DNA from: Amanita rubescens
Taxonomy: Eukaryota > Basidiomycota > Agaricomycetes > Agaricales > Amanitaceae
Direction: 5' to 3'
DNA: 64,000 nt
Assembly (NCBI GenBank): GCA_015039365.1
Contig: WION01000015.1
Coordinates: 558,001 to 622,000, forward strand
Positions 59,473-64,000 of this stretch are shown one piece after another (position 1 is the stretch's first letter; each line of letters begins with the position of its first letter). The translations under genes and the position numbers were made by a program. The notes under the pieces were generated by a model that saw only the letters and a list, made by a program, of their open reading frames with translations, did no database searches and was not told where the DNA came from.

Positions 59473-61540
59473 ATGTTTTTGAGTGAGGGGAAATGCCACA
59501 GAGCATGTCTCTAAGGACTCTAGGAGGCTCTCTCAATGGAGGTAGCTGAATTTGACCTTGCAAACAGCAGCTGCCAAATTTTGGGTTTCTGCCAGTAGAA
59601 GAAGACAGCTTTTCACAGTCCCAATGCAAGGCATTGCAATGAGCACAGATAACATTCATTGGACCCAAATTATGGATTTCATTTGGCTGAAGATCTACAT
59701 ATGGCCTTCTGGCCCTGGGAAGATCTCTGGGGTCTCTCTGAGGCAGATCAGGAACATCATCCTGATGATTTTGCATGTCTCGTCTGGCTTGATTTTCAAA
59801 TCTCCTGTTCTCACCATAAATGTTAGCTGCTTCCTGTTCCTGCTGCTCATTCAGAGGAAAAGCCCGAGCAATAGCATCATCCAGTCTTTGCCAATCATCA
59901 ACATCAAATTCATCAAAGTCAATGTCATTTAGATCAGGATCAAGCTCTCTTTCATGCTCTGCTCTCCATTGATCATGTATAAAATTTCTGACTTGAGCAT
60001 TAACTTCTGGTGGTTGAAACTCATCTACATCATTCAGGTTTTCTAATTCCAAAGCCAGTTGTCTTTGTATTTCAGCCTGTCTTTGCAGCTCAGTCAGGTC
60101 CCTCTGTCTCTGCTGTTCAGCTTCCAGATCCCTTTGTCTCTGCTCATTAAGTAACTGAGCTTGAGCAAGCCATCTTTGCCTTTCAGCTTCCAACTCCAAT
60201 TCCAGTTCTCTCTGTCTATGCTGATCAAATTCCAGTTCTCTTTGTCTCTGCTCATCAAGTAACTGAGCATGAGCAAGTTGTCTTTGCCTTTGCTCTTCTT
60301 GCAACCTGGCTTGCAACTGTTGCACCCTGTGATTATCAACCTGCTCTCTATGAGCAATGTGCCCTCTGTGGACATTATTGAGATCAACATTAGCCTGAGG
60401 CCCAGATAAAACATCTCTTGGTCTGCGTCTCCCTCTTCTAGCTGGCTGAGGAGCCACAGGAGGCAACTGTGCAGCCACATCTCCCCACCCAATTATAGGT
60501 CTAGCCTGAACCCCAGCAGCAAAAAGATCATCAATCTGGACAGCAGTTTCTCCACCAACTAAGGCTCCAAATAATCCTGGAGCAGGAATAGCATTTCCTC
60601 TGCCCAAAGGAAAAATAGCAGGCATAGGGAATTGCCTGGGAGCATTGATATGCTCAGGTATATGCACTTCTGGAATCTGAGCAGCCAGCTCCAGACCAAA
60701 GTTAGGCTGTTCAACAATGCCATGAGGCAAAACAGGCTGTCTGCGAAGCCTAGCCTGACTGCGATGATTATCTGGATCAGTCATATTTTCAATCTGATGC
60801 ATCCTAGATGTAGCACATGTATTTTGATGCTCAGCTTCAGGAGTAGTAGGCCTAGACCTATAAAAACATGATAAAAAGACATTAGACAACAGAGATACAC
60901 ATTTCACATACATTCTGGATGTAGATTTGAACTTTAATGAATACTTTGTGTATCTGCAATAGCTGTGCCAAAAAGAAATTAGATAAGTATAGGCATCAAA
61001 GACAGATCAACAATTTTACATGCATCTAGCAGATTCCTTATTTGAATTTGAACACTATCCAATGTGGTAGAAAGATGGCTAAAGCCCTATTGGCAGATCA
61101 ATCATTTATCATCATAAAACACAAAAATGCATACAAAAATGCAGTTATACTGTGTCAAAAACATCAGATCAGATAAGTAGATTCACCATTTTACATACAT
61201 CTTTGAGATTTGAGTTTGACTTTTAAGCACAGTATTGATGGTGTATATATAGATGGCTAACTTAGAGTTATCAGATCATCAATCTAGAAAAACAATAGAT
61301 AAAGTGCACAAATATATGCAATTACTGTCCCAAATATCATATGAGGGCATCAGAGACACATCTAGCATTTTACATACATTTTTCAGATTTTTATTATGTG
61401 GTGGAGGGAGGGAAAGAGGAGGGCAAGCAAGGGATCAAGGCTGGATCATGCAGATCACACGAAATGTGCTTAAGTAATGCTTACATGAATTATTATGTCA
61501 GGCTTATGTCAGGATTTGTGTAAAGTGGATAGGTTGATAG
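59473..61540 (-). mobile_element. Helitron fragment F: 5' flank plus N-terminal part, inverted
   Basis: This faces fragment E tail to tail. Its 5' flank (60940-61500) is an inverted copy of 58060-58700. The frame 60913-59426 (495 codons) holds TEAEHQN-like start sequence, the coiled coil with repeated LLDEQRQRELE and RQAEIQRQLALE, an acidic region, and an intact CAHCNALHWDCEKL. It ends where fragment E begins on the other strand. Confidence 0.82.
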
Positions 61541-62867
61541 AAGGTTGATAGCTTGTATATACTCGAATGCACAGTGCACAGGACCAAATGTATTGGGTGA
61601 GCCATGCTAGTGTGTGCGTATGACGAAGTAATAGTGGGCTGATTATGTAATGTGTCAATGCGTGAATATAAAGTCACGCGTGACTTGATCTATATACAAT
61701 ATATCTATGGGAGTTGTTCCACAACTCCCCGGTCTTCAGGCTCAGAGATCCTCTGGATCTCCGTATCCATGAATATCCAAGTGGGTTCCAGGATGCTTTT
61801 GTAGCTTCCTTACACTCTCCCCCACAAGATCATGTAGTGATCTTCAATTGAAAATGCAGATGTGAACGAAAATTGGGCTTGAGGACATTGATTCATCTCG
61901 AGAAAATTCCCCAGGGTGAATGTATAGCCCTCACATCCTCCCCCACTCGCCACAAGGCACGGGGCGAAGGTAGAACTGAAGGGAGAAGAGATTTCCGTGC
62001 AAAATTCAATTTGGGGCACCGTTTTCCGTGGAAAGACAGTAAATCATCGCAGCAATTTACTTCTTCTCTCCCCGGAGGTGTAGAGTAGTGATAGGCGTTT
62101 ATTCCTTCAGAAAGCGAACATTTCCGACGCGACGTGAGTGAGAACGAGTCTTCTGAACGTTTGACGAGGGTGCGCGTCGAGATTCGACGTTCCTTCCCAG
62201 TTTGGAAGTTTGCGACGCGTGTGTGACCGACTAGAATCCAAGGGAAGCGGCTGCGGTGCTCTTGGGAGGCAGAAGTGGAGCTCCACATGCGTAGAGGTCC
62301 ACGCAGTGATGGACTTCGCATATGGTGATTTTGAAGTCCAGAGATTGAAGTGGTGGGTCAATAAGAACGTTTGAAGCTGAACGCGTCGGTGTCGGTGTGA
62401 CTTCCGAATGAGGAAGGTTGCCTGGGCCTTCATGGTCGTAGCGTGCTGTACTTCAGCACAAGGTTGAGGGGGTGTTGGGAGCTTCCCAACGTGTACTTCT
62501 GGCAGCATCCAGCCGCCTGAGCGAGGTCCAAGCCTCGCTAGAATTGGACGTGACGAGCGCTCAGTGCGCGTCGGGATTTCGACGAGCCTTCCAGATTTGG
62601 AAGGTCAGTGGTCATGTGACATGCGACTTGCGCGTCAAGTCTGTTTATCGCTAGGGGTGTCCAGCGATAACGACGAGAAGGGGAGCTCCTATCGACTGGA
62701 GCTCATCAACGTTGCGGTGACGGCTACGATGGCCATCTGTGTTAAACGGTAACACGCTAATAGTAAAGATGTACTCAGTTACGAGTGTTCGTACTTATAT
62801 TAGTTGCATACCTAATAGTAAAGATGTACTGTACGACATAGATTAGAAAGGTATGCGTGGAAATTGT
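61541..62867. other. No intact gene; possible LTR/copia debris
   Basis: CTCTCCCCCAC and CTCCCCCACTC occur at about 61806 and 61939. On the minus strand these are GTGGGGGAG, which could be polypurine tracts. CAGTTACGAGTGTTCGTACT at 62775-62794 repeats part of the LTR at 62884-62903. The rest is unassigned. Confidence 0.35.
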
Positions 62868-63073
62868 TAGAATTATCTCACCTCAGTTACAAGTGTTCGT
62901 ACTGAGGTGAGAGAGAGGAATGAGGGTCTATATATATGTTTACGAATGTATCCGTGAAGCGTATAATGCGGCATGTAACAATGGGAATGAGCGGGTGAGT
63001 AGAATGAGGCAAATGATGCGCTTTATACCTGTAAAGCGCATCTTATGACGTACTAAGCGTTGCAATGTTCAAC
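62868..63073 (-). mobile_element. Ty1/copia 3' LTR
   Basis: On the minus strand 206 bp run from TGTTGAACATTGC to GATAATTCTAACA, with TG and CA ends. A purine-rich tract GAGGAGG lies just before the start. It directly follows the RNase H end of a copia pol gene. A TATATATA box lies near 62930 (plus-strand numbering). No 5' LTR is in view. Confidence 0.7.
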
Positions 63074-63262
63074 ACTCCTCCTCAACGCGAGAAGACTCCT
63101 CCTGTTGGTGACTCGGGCAGTTCTTGTAATCCAAGGAACGTACGGAAGCGAATAAACTTTTGGCGCTCGAGAGGTTTAGTGAGGGCGTCGGCTAAGTTGT
63201 CTCGAGTAGAGATATACTTCATCAGGAAAACGGTCGGGTTTGCTTTGGCAGCTTCGGCTTTG
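63074..63262 (-). mobile_element. Ty1/copia pol C-terminus (RNase H end), truncated
   Basis: On the minus strand, AEAAKANPTVFLMKYISTRD leads into NLADALTKPLERQKF and IRFRTFLGLQELPE, ending in a stop just before the LTR. This is the conserved last segment of copia RNase H. Upstream, at about 63262, the coding sequence breaks into a Ser/Leu-rich unrelated stretch, so the element is truncated. Confidence 0.8.
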
Positions 63263-64000
63263 TGAGTAGAGCTTTCCTGGGCTTCAGCTTTGGGTCTGCC
63301 TGCTTTTCAAGCTTTAGCTTTCAGACAAGTTGCTTTGTGTGGCTTTAGCTCTGACCTTGAGTCCTTGACACCTTTCTGAAGTAGCAGCATAGAAACATAC
63401 TACTAGTAGCACATTTTCAGGTATTAGGGGGGTAATGGAAATACATTTATTTCAAAATACTAGTCTCGGGTAATCATTACATAAAACAGAATCATGGACT
63501 ATTGGGACTGAATATCTTTTGCAGATCACGAATGGTGGCAGTGAGTTTGGATGGTTGTGTGTGACCCAATGATAGCATTGCTGGGATGAGTGAAGCTGTA
63601 CCTTGGTGTGAGTTACATTAAAAAAAATGGTGAAATTTGAAGAATTACGCACTTTGAAGTTTCCGAGATTGTGCCATAACAGGCAATTTCGATAACTACG
63701 CCCGTTACGCATGAGGAAAGAGCCAAGGTAATAAGAACGTGACTCACCCGTACAACTGAACGTGTAGCAACAAACGTATTGACCACGGGTTTGATTTGAA
63801 ATGTGGGAAGATGACGTTGAACCGAGATGGGTTGCGGGGTATGGTTGAGTTGTGAGGTGGGACATAGTTCGGAGCGCGACGGGCTGGGTGATGGAGGCGC
63901 ATTGTTGCATTGTAAGGGTCAAGTGGTAGTGAACAGGATGACGGAGGGGAGACAGGGTTGTGGTTGAGTTTCGGCGAGCGCGGTCTTGGAAAATTCGATC
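63263..64000. other. No recognised gene
   Basis: GCTTTAGCTTT-type repeats lie at 63260-63350. A 156-codon minus frame (63922-63452) has no recognisable motif and is probably fortuitous. Confidence 0.3.

Noticed and set aside
61800..61960. A second LTR suggested by GTGGGGGAG tracts on the minus strand
   Set aside because: No matching TG...CA pair, no tRNA-primer site and no pol sequence beside it could be shown.
63452..63922. 156-codon minus frame at the right end
   Set aside because: No motif, unusual composition, and no neighbouring exons.

Overview
The window is nuclear DNA of a filamentous basidiomycete, most likely an Agaricomycete. The evidence is dense short spliceosomal introns (about 45-65 nt, GTRNGT...YAG), an NLR-type NACHT-WD40 gene pair, a seven-helix DUF6534-like membrane protein, an aminoglycoside-phosphotransferase-like gene, a tamavidin-like avidin, Spt5-like KOW and AIG1-like GTPase genes, and abundant Helitrons. 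I saw no bacterial, CRISPR, tRNA or rRNA features. The species cannot be named from the sequence alone.

Layout. 1-2446: 3' part of a NACHT-WD40 gene (+). 2.6-5.4 kb: an F-box-like pseudogene (-) and a decayed nucleoporin Nup84/Nup107 fragment (+). 5.7-11.1 kb: a complete 23-exon ISWI chromatin remodeller (-), followed at its 3' side by a degenerate tandem copy of its own 3' end. 11.4-13.3 kb: a 19-exon membrane protein gene (+), divergent from ISWI. 15.4-16.4 kb: APH-like gene (+) with a damaged DFG motif. 17.2-24.9 kb: a second NACHT-WD40 gene (-) with one in-frame TGA, lying between two pieces that share a segment of a mitochondrial DNA polymerase gamma relic (+). 27.9-28.4 kb: an intact avidin gene (-). 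29.4-30.1 kb: a Ty1/copia remnant. 33.8-39.0 kb: a P-loop GTPase gene (+) that contains the most striking object in the window. 39-45 kb: satellites and fold-back elements. 45.0-47.2 kb: an Spt5-like KOW gene (-). 48.3-49.5 kb: a Penelope-like reverse transcriptase fragment (-) beside telomere-like TTAGGG runs. 50.2-61.5 kb: rearranged, partly palindromic Helitron copies. 62.9-63.3 kb: the 3' end and LTR of another copia element (-).

The main discovery candidate is in the GTPase gene. From about 35.49 to 38.46 kb there are 42 tandem units of 69 bp. Read on the + strand, the sense strand of the gene, each unit is a 66-nt intron (GTGAGT donor, CTGAC branch site, first following AG as acceptor) plus exactly 3 nt lying between that AG and the next GTGAGT. 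The introns are almost identical, while the 3-nt exons vary among seven triplets. Upstream, several 3- and 9-nt exons with the same geometry but unrelated introns lead into the array. Downstream, exons that look like the C-terminus of the same GTPase family follow. A hand-built model of all exons stays open from the ATG at 33786 to the stop at 38999 (1467 nt, 488 codons), and this includes the single 2-nt exon of the array. The gene would thus build part of its protein about one codon per 69-bp repeat.

How the parts relate. Several loci (Nup84/107, polymerase gamma, ISWI 3' end, F-box, one NLR) are broken or partial copies of normally intact genes. They are mixed with transposons and telomere-like repeats, which is the picture of a fast-evolving accessory, perhaps subtelomeric, region. 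Intact housekeeping-type genes (ISWI) and possible defence genes (NLRs, avidin, AIG1-like GTPase) sit among them. Exon models were made by hand from splice motifs and reading frame and have not been tested against RNA data.
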